NCBI GenBank assembly: GCA_947476625.1
Contig: CANJRA010000004.1
Span: 1-64,000 of the forward strand
Source: Fidelibacterota bacterium
Lineage (GTDB): Bacteria; Pseudomonadota; Alphaproteobacteria; Rhodospirillales; Rhodospirillaceae
Reading direction: 5' to 3'
DNA: 64,000 nucleotides
Shown piece after piece: positions 27,681 to 37,056 of this stretch (its first letter is position 1; every line of letters begins with the position of its first letter). The translations under genes were made by a program, and so were the position numbers. Under the pieces are notes generated by a model. It saw only the letters and a list, made by a program, of their open reading frames with translations, was not told where the DNA came from and made no database searches.

Positions 27681-29338
27681 ACTGCCTGCTTCACATCACG
27701 CGAAAATGCCTGGCCGATTTGAGATATGCCTTTACGCCACCAAGCGCCTCCTTCAGCCCTGCTGCGAAAAATGCGTATCGACGGATACCATGGACTGTCG
27801 GTGCGATCGACAAACCAATACCAGAGCAAACCAGGAGAGCCCACGTTAAGCAAAAGATACGTCCGCACATTGAGGCTGCCGGCAACGTGGGCCGTTGTGT
27901 TGGAGGTGGTAATAACCATATCCATGGCTGCAACCTGAGCGAAAAAGTCATCCATGTTTCTTAGAGGATCAATTTCCGGATCATGAATGACATCCACACC
28001 CAAGGCTTGACGCACCGCCTTTAAGTCGGCCGCGCAGTCGCCGTATTGAAGATTGACGAAGGTTGCCCCCGGCACAGTCAACACTTCTGGCCAATCAAGA
28101 AGTCGCGCCGTTTTATCTTCGCCCGGAAGACCAACCTTTTTACTTCTCCACGATAAGCCGACAAGAAGATTGCCCGGGGCCACAGATTGGTAGCGCGCGC
28201 GCAACGCCGAGGCGCGAGCCGGATCTGCTTTAAGTAGGGCACCCTTACTGGGAAACCTATCAAACGTGGGCCGGAGATATTGGCCCAGGCTTGCAATCGA
28301 TATTTGGGTATCGATCACTTCGGGGGAAGTGATTCTCTGGTCAATCTTCTTGCGCCCGACGACTTTGATTTGAGGGAATGAGCGTGCGAAAATCGGCACC
28401 ATACGCGGTGAGCACTCGAGAATGCAGCGACCAGCTCGTGCAGCTATTTCTGGCACCATACTTCCGTATAGAATTTCATCGCCGAGACCCTGTTCCGTCC
28501 ATAACAAGATTGTCTTGCCGGCCAGATCTTCACCACTCCAGTAAGCTGGCGGCGCCGGATAGCGCGGCACGCGCTCTTCGTCGGCAAGGAAACGACTTTC
28601 ATAGTCTGACCAGCCGACATCAAGCTTTCCTAAACGTAAAGCTATCAGCGAACGCTTGAACCTCAATTCACCCGGCTGCGGCTCAAGCGCGATCGCCTTA
28701 TCCATCAGCGCAAGCGCATCGGCGTGGCGTGCGCGATCAACATAGACCGCAGCAAGGTTGCCGTAAGCGCGCGCCATCTGCGGCGCGAGCCGTATGGCCT
28801 CTTCGTAGGCCGCCGCCGCTTTATCACCCTCAAGCGCATGTTTGTGAGCATTTCCTATACCGAGATAGGCCGCGGCGTCGGACGGCATCAACGCGAGACT
28901 GGCTTCGAAGCAAGCGATTGCCTGCGGGTACTCTTTCATGTCGGTGAGCAGCTTTCCGAGATTGAAGTGTGCTATCGCTAGGTTAGGTTTGAGTTTGAGT
29001 GCGGCTTTGTAGGCATCGCGCGCATCGTCTTGTCGTCTGGCTTCCTGATAAGCCGAGCCGAGATTCACCAGTATCGTGGAATCACGCGGATCTTTACGAG
29101 CCGCACGCTTGAGCAGGCGAATGCTTTCGTCAAAAGCGCCTGACTGGAGTGCAACCACTCCCAGCATATGCAGCGCGTCGACGTTGTTGATGTCTAAGGT
29201 CAATACATGCCGGTAGCAGTTCTCGGCCAGCGCAAGTTGCCCGCGATTATGATATGACCTGCCCATCTGCAAGGCTTGCGCAATAGATGCGGCCTTTTGC
29301 GATGATGCCTGGGTGGGGAGGTGAACCTTGCGAAACAT
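27677..29338 (-). CDS. TPR protein with GT9-like glycosyltransferase domain (paralog 7)
   Basis: A 553-residue protein with TPRs over about 20-240 and a GT9-like domain with GWSDYESRF (242), WTEQGLGDEILYGS (280), FVNLQYGDC and SNTTAHVAGSLNV (477). The ATG at 29338 is supported by GAGAG upstream. It is the tandem partner of paralog 6 (shared motifs such as WTEQG, DALRNMDDF/DPLRNMDDF and WYWM/WYWF). It is divergently transcribed from paralog 8 across a 154-base intergenic region that probably carries both promoters. Confidence 0.82.
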   Translation of the reverse strand: MFRKVHLPTQASSQKAASIAQALQMGRSYHNRGQLALAENCYRHVLTLDINNVDALHMLGVVALQSGAFDESIRLLKRAARKDPRDSTILVNLGSAYQEARRQDDARDAYKAALKLKPNLAIAHFNLGKLLTDMKEYPQAIACFEASLALMPSDAAAYLGIGNAHKHALEGDKAAAAYEEAIRLAPQMARAYGNLAAVYVDRARHADALALMDKAIALEPQPGELRFKRSLIALRLGKLDVGWSDYESRFLADEERVPRYPAPPAYWSGEDLAGKTILLWTEQGLGDEILYGSMVPEIAARAGRCILECSPRMVPIFARSFPQIKVVGRKKIDQRITSPEVIDTQISIASLGQYLRPTFDRFPSKGALLKADPARASALRARYQSVAPGNLLVGLSWRSKKVGLPGEDKTARLLDWPEVLTVPGATFVNLQYGDCAADLKAVRQALGVDVIHDPEIDPLRNMDDFFAQVAAMDMVITTSNTTAHVAGSLNVRTYLLLNVGSPGLLWYWFVDRTDSPWYPSIRIFRSRAEGGAWWRKGISQIGQAFSRDVKQAV

Positions 29339-29492
29339 TGATCTGCTCTCATTCTCAACCGGAACCGCAGACGGGCTTTTGCTCTCGCGGCACGACCGAA
29401 GCCTATCTATTCTATATATCTCTGTTTCTTTTTCCCACGCTATACGTTTGAGAACGGATCAATGAACAGCTGCGACCATTGGCGGAAGTTGT

Positions 29493-31400
29493 ATGGCTAA
29501 GACTTCGACTATTTTTATGGCAGCGTTCGCGGCCCACGGCGCGGGCCGCTTCGCGGAGGCCGAGCAGGGCTATCGCGCGGTTTTAAAGGCCGAGCCGAAA
29601 CATGCGGACGCGTGGCATCTTTTGGGCGTTAGTGCCCACCAGCAAGGTCGCCCGGCCGAAGCCGCGGATTATATTCGCAAAGCTTTGAAATTTGCTGGTC
29701 CGAAGGGCGCCTATCTCACCAATTTAGGCGCATCGCTTCAGGCCTTGGGGCGCAGTCCGGAGGCACTCACCGCCCTGGAACAAGCCGTTACATTAGACCC
29801 CTCTTTTCCCGCGCACTTCGCGCTGGGAAATATATTGCGAATTCTAGGTCGCCTTGACGAAGCCCTGGCCCGCTATGAGAGGGCCCTGGCGCTGAAACCT
29901 ACCGAGCCGTCACTCCACAATAATATCGGGAATACTTATCAGGCGTTGGGACGCCTCAATGAGGCGGCCGCGAGTTATCGCAAGACAATTACTTATCAGC
30001 CGGGTCACGCCCGCGCGCACTACAATCTCGGGGTGGTTTCGAGGGACGGCGGCCAGCCCCTGGAGGCTATAGCGAGCCTACGTAAAGCGTTGGCGATCGT
30101 GCCCGATTTCGCCGAAGCCCACGTTAATTTGGGAGTTGTGCTGCACGATCAAGGACAAACAGAGGAAGCGCTTAGGCACATACGCCGCGCCATTGCGCTC
30201 AAGCCTGATGACGCCGCGGCCCATAACAATCTTGGCGCGATTTTGCGCGATCTGGGTCAATTCGATGAGGCTATGCAGAGTTACGATAGGGCGTTGGTTT
30301 TGCGGCCCAGTATGGCGGAAGTCCAACACAATCAAGGCGTCGCGCTTCAAGCCGTGGGACGGGATGACGAAGCTTTAGCGCGCTATCAACAGGCTCAAGG
30401 CGCCAAGCCGGAATTCGCAGATGCCAAACTCAACATCGCGCTTTTGACCTTGATGACGGGTAATTTCGAAACCGGCTGGGAAGCCTATGAATGCCGGTGG
30501 CGCCGCGACGTGCCAGGCTTAGGCTTGCGTCATTTTCCTTACCCGCAGTGGCAGGGTGAGGACGGCGGTGCTGTGCTGGTCTGGGGAGAGCAGGGCGTAG
30601 GAGATAGGGTGCTTTATGCCAGCATGATTCCAGACCTGCTAGCACGCGGACACAGCGTCGTGATGGAGACAAACCCCAGATTGATAAAGCTTTTTGAGCG
30701 TTCCTTTCCCGGCATTCAGGCCGTCGCGAAACAAGAGCCCCCTCACGATGCGACACAACGGCCCGACATTCGATGGCAAAGCGCCTTTGCCAGCTTGGGC
30801 CGGTGGCTACGACCCGACCTCGCAAGTTTCCCCGCACGCGACGCTTATTTGGTGGCTGACGACGCGCGGCAGCAGCATTACCGCGCGCAACTTGAAACCA
30901 ATCACGTTGGCCCGATCATCGGCATTTCCTGGATCAGTCGGGCCGTGAAGATCGGCCCACACAAGACCGCCCACTTAAAACAATGGGCACACGTCCTGCA
31001 AATACCGGGCGTGCGCTTCGTTGATTTACAATACGGCGAGACCGCTGATGAACGCGCCGACATTGAAGCCGAATTGGGTGTGAGAATCGAACACGTGCCT
31101 GACCTCGATTTGCACGAGGATATCGACGGCGTTGCCGCCCTAGCAGCAGCTTGCGATTTTATCATCTCGGTGAGCAATACGACCGCGCACCTTTCAGCTG
31201 CTCTGGGACGGCCGACATACGTGCTGGTTCCCGCCTCCGCTGGCAATTTGTGGTACTGGATGCGGGGTCATCAAACGCCCTGGTACCCCACTGCAACGAT
31301 ATTACGGCAATCGAAGCTCGGGCATTGGGATGATGTCATGGAGCAACTTCGCGCCGCACTAGCCATGAACGTGTCTGGGCCGTTACAGAGAATTAACTAA
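29493..31400 (+). CDS. TPR protein with GT9-like glycosyltransferase domain (paralog 8, head of the gspK-D block)
   Basis: A 635-residue protein: TPRs over 5-320, then GWEAYECRW (328), WGEQGVGDRVLYAS (365), FVDLQYGE and SNTTAHLSAALG (560). The ATG has GGAAG 5 bases upstream. It is nearly collinear with the minus-strand paralog at 14.3-16.4 kb, sharing for example HAREAHYNLG-type repeats, VVMET and LRED/LHEDIDGVAALAAACD, so one is a copy of the other. It is followed after 149 bases by gspK-L-M-C-D on the same strand. Confidence 0.82.
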   Translation: MAKTSTIFMAAFAAHGAGRFAEAEQGYRAVLKAEPKHADAWHLLGVSAHQQGRPAEAADYIRKALKFAGPKGAYLTNLGASLQALGRSPEALTALEQAVTLDPSFPAHFALGNILRILGRLDEALARYERALALKPTEPSLHNNIGNTYQALGRLNEAAASYRKTITYQPGHARAHYNLGVVSRDGGQPLEAIASLRKALAIVPDFAEAHVNLGVVLHDQGQTEEALRHIRRAIALKPDDAAAHNNLGAILRDLGQFDEAMQSYDRALVLRPSMAEVQHNQGVALQAVGRDDEALARYQQAQGAKPEFADAKLNIALLTLMTGNFETGWEAYECRWRRDVPGLGLRHFPYPQWQGEDGGAVLVWGEQGVGDRVLYASMIPDLLARGHSVVMETNPRLIKLFERSFPGIQAVAKQEPPHDATQRPDIRWQSAFASLGRWLRPDLASFPARDAYLVADDARQQHYRAQLETNHVGPIIGISWISRAVKIGPHKTAHLKQWAHVLQIPGVRFVDLQYGETADERADIEAELGVRIEHVPDLDLHEDIDGVAALAAACDFIISVSNTTAHLSAALGRPTYVLVPASAGNLWYWMRGHQTPWYPTATILRQSKLGHWDDVMEQLRAALAMNVSGPLQRIN

Positions 31401-31549
31401 TTAAATGAAAGTGATACACTTACGGTCCGCTCGAAATCAAGCGGCCGATAGCGGGGGGTCCAGGACGTGCCGTCCGGATGTCTTGCAAACGTGTAAAATC
31501 CCGCGACGATTTCTGGCATTATAAGCAGTCTTTAAATCGAGAGCTTTGG

Positions 31550-32698
31550 ATGTGCTATCGCCACGGTTGCGAAAGGCTGCAGCTTACCATCACGGCAACC
31601 ACGAGCGGCCGCGGTTTTATATTGCCTCTGACGTTATGGATGATCGCCATCATCGGACTGCTGGCCTCTACTATTAATGTATGGGTGGCACAGGCGGTCG
31701 CGAATTCACTGGCGCTTAATCAACGCACCCAACTTGAGCTGTCGCAAGTAAACCTACGCAACGAACTGGTGTATTTCATGGCTGCGCGCGGGACGAGCTA
31801 TCGCGGTCTGGAAATAGGTTCGCGTATCGGGAGCGCTAGCACCGGAGACTTCAATGCCGTTTTGGCGGGGCCATCCGATTCCGGCCGTGCACTCAAACTG
31901 GATGGCCGCACTTACACCTCAGAAAACGACCCGGATCTCATTCTTACAATTCAGGATGGCTCGGGCCTGTTCAATTTGAACACTTCTACAGCAAAGAATT
32001 TACGTCGCGCATTGACGGTGCAGAATGTCCGCGAAGCTGATATCAGCCGCATGATCGATACGCTTTTGGATTATATTGATGATGACGATCTGACGCGGCT
32101 CGCGGGCGCGGAAAAAGCCGAATACACCCGTTTAAATTACCCATTACCCGCGAACGGACCACTACTGACACCCTTCGAGGCGCAGAAGGTCCTGGGGTGG
32201 GACAAACTCACCAATTTGTGGGAGATCGACACACGGAGTCCGTTTTTGACCACCTGCAGTGCACCGGCCGGCTTCAATGTAAATACCGCGCCTGCCGCAG
32301 TTCTCAGCGCCAACATTACGGGACTCACACCCGACAAAGCCGAGCGGACCGTGGAAAAACGGGCAGAGAGGCCCTTTCGAAATATACGCGAGTTCGGAGC
32401 CGCGGCGGAGCTTCTGATCGCCGACGAGCCGTTCTTTTATACATTCACCCCCGGAAGGTGTGTCATCGTAGACGTGATCGACAAACATTCCGAGCAACAT
32501 GTGCGGTTTTCCCTGACACTCGAACCGACATCACAGACCCGACCATGGCGAGTTGATTATGCAATTAAAATCCCCTCTCAGTACCGCGCGGCACTGGATA
32601 ATCTCGACCCAGAAGCGGTTTTCCCAACCCCCGAAAGTGTTGATCTATCGACAAGATCAGCCGAACAGCGAAACGACGGAAATCTCGAGAGCCAATAG
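31550..32698 (+). CDS. gspK: Type II secretion minor pseudopilin GspK
   Basis: About 382 residues, the large minor pseudopilin that caps the pseudopilus tip. The prepilin-like N-terminus is GRGFILPLTLWMIAIIGLL, lacking the +5 glutamate as GspK proteins do. The large periplasmic domain has the family's helical SAM-like motifs: LFNLNTSTAKNLRRAL, IDTLLDYIDDDD and FNVNTAPAAVLSA. I favour ATG 31550, with GAGAG just upstream; an in-frame ATG at 31478 would add 24 residues. Its end overlaps the beginning of the GspL-like gene by about 146 bases. Confidence 0.85.
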   Translation: MCYRHGCERLQLTITATTSGRGFILPLTLWMIAIIGLLASTINVWVAQAVANSLALNQRTQLELSQVNLRNELVYFMAARGTSYRGLEIGSRIGSASTGDFNAVLAGPSDSGRALKLDGRTYTSENDPDLILTIQDGSGLFNLNTSTAKNLRRALTVQNVREADISRMIDTLLDYIDDDDLTRLAGAEKAEYTRLNYPLPANGPLLTPFEAQKVLGWDKLTNLWEIDTRSPFLTTCSAPAGFNVNTAPAAVLSANITGLTPDKAERTVEKRAERPFRNIREFGAAAELLIADEPFFYTFTPGRCVIVDVIDKHSEQHVRFSLTLEPTSQTRPWRVDYAIKIPSQYRAALDNLDPEAVFPTPESVDLSTRSAEQRNDGNLESQ

Positions 32699-33704
32699 CC
32701 GTTTTTTTTGGGTACTGAACCGACGCGCTACGCGACACAGCGTCTTTACGCTTCCGTCCGACATTCCTGAAAATAGGAAGAACGCGATCCTGCATATTCA
32801 AATTCGCCGCTGGGCCCCGTTTGCGCAGGCGGAGTACGCCGTGCAGTGGACCGGAAACCGCGCGAGCGTCTACGCCTGGAATGGCGAGGACGTAAAAAAA
32901 TCGATCACCGAGGCTGGCTATTCCGATAAGCGCTGCATTGTGGCACCCGAAGGGTTTATCCGCGAACCCTTTCAAACTGGCGTCAGACTGGTCGCGGCGA
33001 TTGAAGGCTTTGAGGCCCAGGCTTGGCAGGACGGCTTTTTGGCGTTCAGCCGCTGGTGGCCGCAAAAACCGGGCAAAGTCGAATGGGATCTGTTCCTGCG
33101 GTCGGCGGGCGTGGCTCTGACCGAGAGCGGCGGTCAAGTGCCCGACCCGGTCACACCGCCATTTTCAGATATGCCTTGGAACCGCCAGGCCGGGTATTTT
33201 GGTGCCACATGGCTGCTTAATGACCCGCGGTATGTCGCCGCAATCGCCGCGCTGATCGCCGCGCCGTTTATATACCTGAGTGTGGAATACGCATGGCTCG
33301 CAGCATCCCATGCCCGCGTCAGCAGCCGCCTCGAGCGTTTGACGACAGAAACCCAAGACTTACGTAAAATTCGTAGCGCGGCCATCGCCAATCTGGATGA
33401 AATCGAAGACTATCTGGGACTTGAAATTTACCCCAGTCAGTTCGAGATTTTGGCTTCCGCATTAAATTTGCTGCAGAATACAAATGTTAAACTGGTGGAA
33501 TGGACTTACGATGTCGGCACGCTTTCGTTCACGTTGCACTCCGACAAAGACATCGACGCCACAGCGCTGATTACGGCCTTTGAAAAAAGCGGCGCGTTTA
33601 GAAATGTCACAGCGGCGCGGGTGGGGCAGGAAGGTCAGGTGCGCGCGCGTATGGAAGTACTTCCAAAAAAGGCAAGGGCCGTGACGCAGGCGGCTAACCC
33701 ATGA
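32553..33704 (+). CDS. gspL: GspL-like inner-membrane assembly protein
   Basis: A 383-residue protein with a cytoplasmic N-terminal region of GspL/PilM type (ILHIQIRRWAPFAQAEYAVQW), one transmembrane segment near 230 (YVAAIAALIAAPFIYLSV), a coiled segment, and a ferredoxin-like periplasmic domain as in GspL/PilN. It is shorter than classical GspL, so the actin-like cytoplasmic part is reduced. The first ATG at 32553 lies 146 bases inside gspK; a GTG at 32637 is another possible start. It overlaps the next gene as ATGA. Position K-L-M supports the call. Confidence 0.72.
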   Translation: MIMQLKSPLSTARHWIISTQKRFSQPPKVLIYRQDQPNSETTEISRANSRFFWVLNRRATRHSVFTLPSDIPENRKNAILHIQIRRWAPFAQAEYAVQWTGNRASVYAWNGEDVKKSITEAGYSDKRCIVAPEGFIREPFQTGVRLVAAIEGFEAQAWQDGFLAFSRWWPQKPGKVEWDLFLRSAGVALTESGGQVPDPVTPPFSDMPWNRQAGYFGATWLLNDPRYVAAIAALIAAPFIYLSVEYAWLAASHARVSSRLERLTTETQDLRKIRSAAIANLDEIEDYLGLEIYPSQFEILASALNLLQNTNVKLVEWTYDVGTLSFTLHSDKDIDATALITAFEKSGAFRNVTAARVGQEGQVRARMEVLPKKARAVTQAANP

Positions 33705-34342
33705 AAATCCCCAGCGCCCTCACGCCGGTTGTGGATTATGTCCGGCGCCATATCAGCCACGAAATGGTCAGCAACGAGCGGTTTATCCTATTGCTTGTCG
33801 GCGCCGGCGTCGTGGTGCTGTTTTCAATTCTATTTGCGCTTTGGAATCTCACCGGCGACATGAGCCAACGCCTCATGACCGCGAAGAACAACTTAGCCCG
33901 CATGCAGGTGGAAGCCACAGGCGATGCTTGGCCGAAACGTCTTGAAACGACGCAAGCGCTCAAAGCCCAACTCGGTGTTCGTTTCTGGGATGCGCCGACC
34001 GCGGGCCTGGCGGAAGCTAGCTTTGAGAGCTGGATTCGCGGCCACTTTACCCGCAACGGCGGAGAGCCGCAGCAAATCCAAATTACACGCAGCTCCGCCG
34101 GAGCACGGGATGGAAAGACCCCAGCAACGCTGACGAGCGTGCAACGGATGACGGCAAAAGTTTTAGCGCCCTTCGATCAGGCCGTGGCCATGAAGGTTTT
34201 GGGCGATGCCGCCGAATCCGGCAAAATCGTCGTTATCGACCGGCTCATTGTCAGGGCCGGGGTTAATAGCAGGATGGAGATGGATATTTCGACATTCATC
34301 CGCACTGCCGAACCACAGGCCGGGGGGCGACCCAGGCCATGA
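33701..34342 (+). CDS. gspM: GspM-like inner-membrane protein
   Basis: A 213-residue bitopic protein. A cytoplasmic N-terminus of about 27 residues is followed by a transmembrane helix (LLLVGAGVVVLFSILFALWNL), a short coiled coil, and a periplasmic ferredoxin-like domain. Sequence identity to GspM is weak by eye; the call rests on topology, size and the gene order K-L-M-C-D. It overlaps GspL-like by ATGA at the front and the next gene by 4 bases at the end, so stoichiometry is probably set by translational coupling. Confidence 0.7.
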   Translation: MKIPSALTPVVDYVRRHISHEMVSNERFILLLVGAGVVVLFSILFALWNLTGDMSQRLMTAKNNLARMQVEATGDAWPKRLETTQALKAQLGVRFWDAPTAGLAEASFESWIRGHFTRNGGEPQQIQITRSSAGARDGKTPATLTSVQRMTAKVLAPFDQAVAMKVLGDAAESGKIVVIDRLIVRAGVNSRMEMDISTFIRTAEPQAGGRPRP

Positions 34343-34824
34343 TGCATGAGATATTATCCAGCGCACGCCCTTACATGCCGCGGTTAAAGCCCTATAAGCC
34401 GCACGCCGTGGCACTTTTATTCTTTGCCTTATTGGGCGGGCTGAGCGGCTTGCTTCAAGCGGTACGCCAACCTACCAATCCCAATGTGAAAGAAACGTGG
34501 GCCGTGCCAGACTGGTCGGTTTATCATGTCGGCGATCAACGTCAGCAGCTAGCCGAACTTGAAATCTGGGACGGCAAAAAAGTCGCGCTGAAGGTACCTG
34601 TTCAAGTCAAATCGACTTGGCAATTCGTCGGCACCGTGCGCAAAGGCAAGGTGTTCACGGCGGTGATAGAACTGGGTGGAGAGACCAAACGTATTCAACG
34701 CGCGGTCGCAGGCGACGTCTTGCCGAACGGTGAAAAAATATTAGCCGTTGAGAATGGTATGCTGCAGATCGACGCCAACGGCATCCAGCAAGATATTCGA
34801 TTATTCCAACAGGAAAAGAAGTAG
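34339..34824 (+). CDS. Minimal GspC-like protein (TM + HR domain, no PDZ)
   Basis: A 161-residue protein: a proline-rich cytoplasmic start, one transmembrane helix near 25-43 (AVALLFFALLGGLSGLL), then a periplasmic beta domain. The pattern WQFVGTV, then TAVIELGGE, then AGDVLPNGEKILAVENGML fits the homology region (HR) of GspC that binds the N0 domain of GspD. The C-terminal PDZ or coiled coil of classical GspC is absent. It lies immediately before gspD, the usual place for gspC. Confidence 0.65.
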   Translation: MMHEILSSARPYMPRLKPYKPHAVALLFFALLGGLSGLLQAVRQPTNPNVKETWAVPDWSVYHVGDQRQQLAELEIWDGKKVALKVPVQVKSTWQFVGTVRKGKVFTAVIELGGETKRIQRAVAGDVLPNGEKILAVENGMLQIDANGIQQDIRLFQQEKK

Positions 34825-34828
34825 ATCC

Positions 34829-37009
34829 ATGTCTAAGTCCGAAGCGAAAATTGCCCGCCTGAACCGACTGGGACGGGTATGCACCTTGGTGATGGCCTGC
34901 ACTGTTGCGAGTTGCGCGCATGAACCGGGCGGACCACGACTTCCCGAACCGTTGAAGCTGGAAAAGGCGGCGTCACCAGATCGACTGACGTTGATGCCCG
35001 CGAATACGTCCAACAAGCGTTCCGAAATGACCATAACCCCGGGGCCTGCTGTGCCGGAAGAACTCTATCTGGCAGATCCTATTTCCAATTCTGCACCGCC
35101 GAAGCTGACGGGTGAGAATCTCGGCGTAAACTTTGAGGGCATCAAACTGCCCACCTTCGTCAATACGGTTTTCGGCGAACTGCTGAAGGTCACGTTCGAA
35201 ATAGACAACTCGGTTCTTAAACAAGAACGTCTAGTTACATTGCGCACCTCCGAACCAATCCCGCCGAACCAATTTTATGAGCTCGTGGTTCAGACGCTTG
35301 CGAATTACAACCTGGCGGTCGCGTACCAAAACAATGTATACCGAATCATCGACGCGTCGACAGCGCGAAAGGATATCCCGCAGATTATCCGCAGCCGCAC
35401 ACTTCCGAATGTTCCCGGAGACCAACGGCCGGTTTTCTTTTTCACTGTGCTCAAAAACGTTCAATCTTCCAGTATGCAGGTTTGGCTGGAAATGGCCTTG
35501 AAGGATCGCGTCACGGTCAGCGGAATAGCAAATACCAATGGCATATTGCTGATCGGCAAGCGAGATGACATTAACGCCGCACTCGACACCATCGAGATTC
35601 TCGACCAGCCGGCAATGGCCGGCAGCCGCAGCCTAAAGTTGTCGCCTGCCTTTTGGGGCGCCATGAAACTGAGCGAACAATTGGTCAATATACTCAGCGC
35701 GGAAGGATATAGTGCCGGCATCGGAGCGAGCACGCTAGCCGCCATCAAATTCATTCCGATTGAGGCTCTCAACACGATTGTTGTTTTCTCGGTAAATGAT
35801 ACAACTTTGCAGCACGTGCTCCGTTGGGCTGGCGATCTGGATCAGCCATCGCAAGCGCTGACCGTCAACACACAAGGCATATATTATTATCAGGTTCAAA
35901 ATGCCTCGGCCAAAAAACTCGCCGATCTTATCGGCCAAATTCTAGGTGCAGACAGCGGAAACGGCGGCTCGCCCGTTAGTCAGCAGACAGCCTCGGGCAT
36001 CGCCACCGCGTCACAAACGTCGCAAACCAATCAGGCAACACAGCCAAAGCTCGTGACGGGTAGGCAACGGGTTCTGGTGGACGAAACTCGCAACGCTCTC
36101 ATTTTCCAAGGCAGCGCCGAGGAATATGCGCAGTTCCGCACGCTCGTAGAGAAAATGGACCTTGCGCCGCTTGAAGTGCTGATCGAAGCTACCGTCGCCG
36201 AGGTCACGCTAGATCAAAACGAAAACTTGGGCGTTATATTGGGTTACGACGACAGGGCGGCAACGGCAGCAAACAAAATGACGGTGCGCTCCGACACCGG
36301 ACTGATAGCAACCCTGCTGCGTAGCAACGGTAAAATCTCCGCAAGCCTAAACTCTTTGGCCAGCAATTCGCGTATCACCGTACTTTCCACACCGCGATTG
36401 GCAACCACCAGCGGCAACTCCGCGAGCATCCAAGTCGGCTCGCAGGTGCCTATCATCACAACGCAGCAAACCGCCGCCAATGGAGCCATAGGCGGCACCA
36501 GTAATATTTTGCAGGACGTTCAATACCGCAATACCGGTATCCTTCTGAACATCAAACCGACGATCAATTCCAGCCGACGCGTCGAGTTGACCATTTCACA
36601 GGAAGTGAGTACGGCGGTGGCTAACAACATCTCAAAGGTCGATAGCCCCGTCATCCAACAGCGCAGCATTCAGACCACGCTTTCTTTGAGCGATGGCGAG
36701 ACGGTTCTGTTGGGCGGGCTTATTACTGACAGCTTTAACTCCGGCGATTCTGGCATCCCTTACTTAAAGGACATTCCGCTGATCGGAAATCTCTTCAAGA
36801 ACCAGTCGAAGAGCCACACGCGTCAGGAATTGATCGTTCTGCTGACGCCTTACATTGTCGATGGACCCGAGGCATCGCGCGCCGTGCGTGATGCTTTCAA
36901 AATGCGGCTCGGCGAGTGGGCGCATACCGGCATTGGCGCAACCGCCAATGACAATGCCCGCGATGCTCCTATGCCGAATGCGGTCGCACCCACACCCCAA
37001 AGCCCTTGA
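34829..37009 (+). CDS. gspD: Type II secretion outer-membrane secretin GspD
   Basis: A 726-residue secretin. It has a lipoprotein-type signal (LVMACTVASC, Cys near 29), so outer-membrane targeting may be pilotin-independent. N0-N3 periplasmic domains cover about 80-420, with a Ser/Gln/Thr-rich linker near 390-410. The secretin pore domain at about 450-700 contains VGSQVPI, the VxYRNTGILLNIKP strand and the signature SDGETVLLGGLI, then GIPYLKDIPLIGNLF and LIVLLTPYIVD. The ATG at 34829 follows the GspC-like stop by 4 bases. Last core gene of the K-L-M-C-D block. Confidence 0.93.
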   Translation: MSKSEAKIARLNRLGRVCTLVMACTVASCAHEPGGPRLPEPLKLEKAASPDRLTLMPANTSNKRSEMTITPGPAVPEELYLADPISNSAPPKLTGENLGVNFEGIKLPTFVNTVFGELLKVTFEIDNSVLKQERLVTLRTSEPIPPNQFYELVVQTLANYNLAVAYQNNVYRIIDASTARKDIPQIIRSRTLPNVPGDQRPVFFFTVLKNVQSSSMQVWLEMALKDRVTVSGIANTNGILLIGKRDDINAALDTIEILDQPAMAGSRSLKLSPAFWGAMKLSEQLVNILSAEGYSAGIGASTLAAIKFIPIEALNTIVVFSVNDTTLQHVLRWAGDLDQPSQALTVNTQGIYYYQVQNASAKKLADLIGQILGADSGNGGSPVSQQTASGIATASQTSQTNQATQPKLVTGRQRVLVDETRNALIFQGSAEEYAQFRTLVEKMDLAPLEVLIEATVAEVTLDQNENLGVILGYDDRAATAANKMTVRSDTGLIATLLRSNGKISASLNSLASNSRITVLSTPRLATTSGNSASIQVGSQVPIITTQQTAANGAIGGTSNILQDVQYRNTGILLNIKPTINSSRRVELTISQEVSTAVANNISKVDSPVIQQRSIQTTLSLSDGETVLLGGLITDSFNSGDSGIPYLKDIPLIGNLFKNQSKSHTRQELIVLLTPYIVDGPEASRAVRDAFKMRLGEWAHTGIGATANDNARDAPMPNAVAPTPQSP

Positions 37010-37056
37010 CCGGCCCGCGATAGCGCGCCACCTACCATGCGATGCGATGGAAAATC

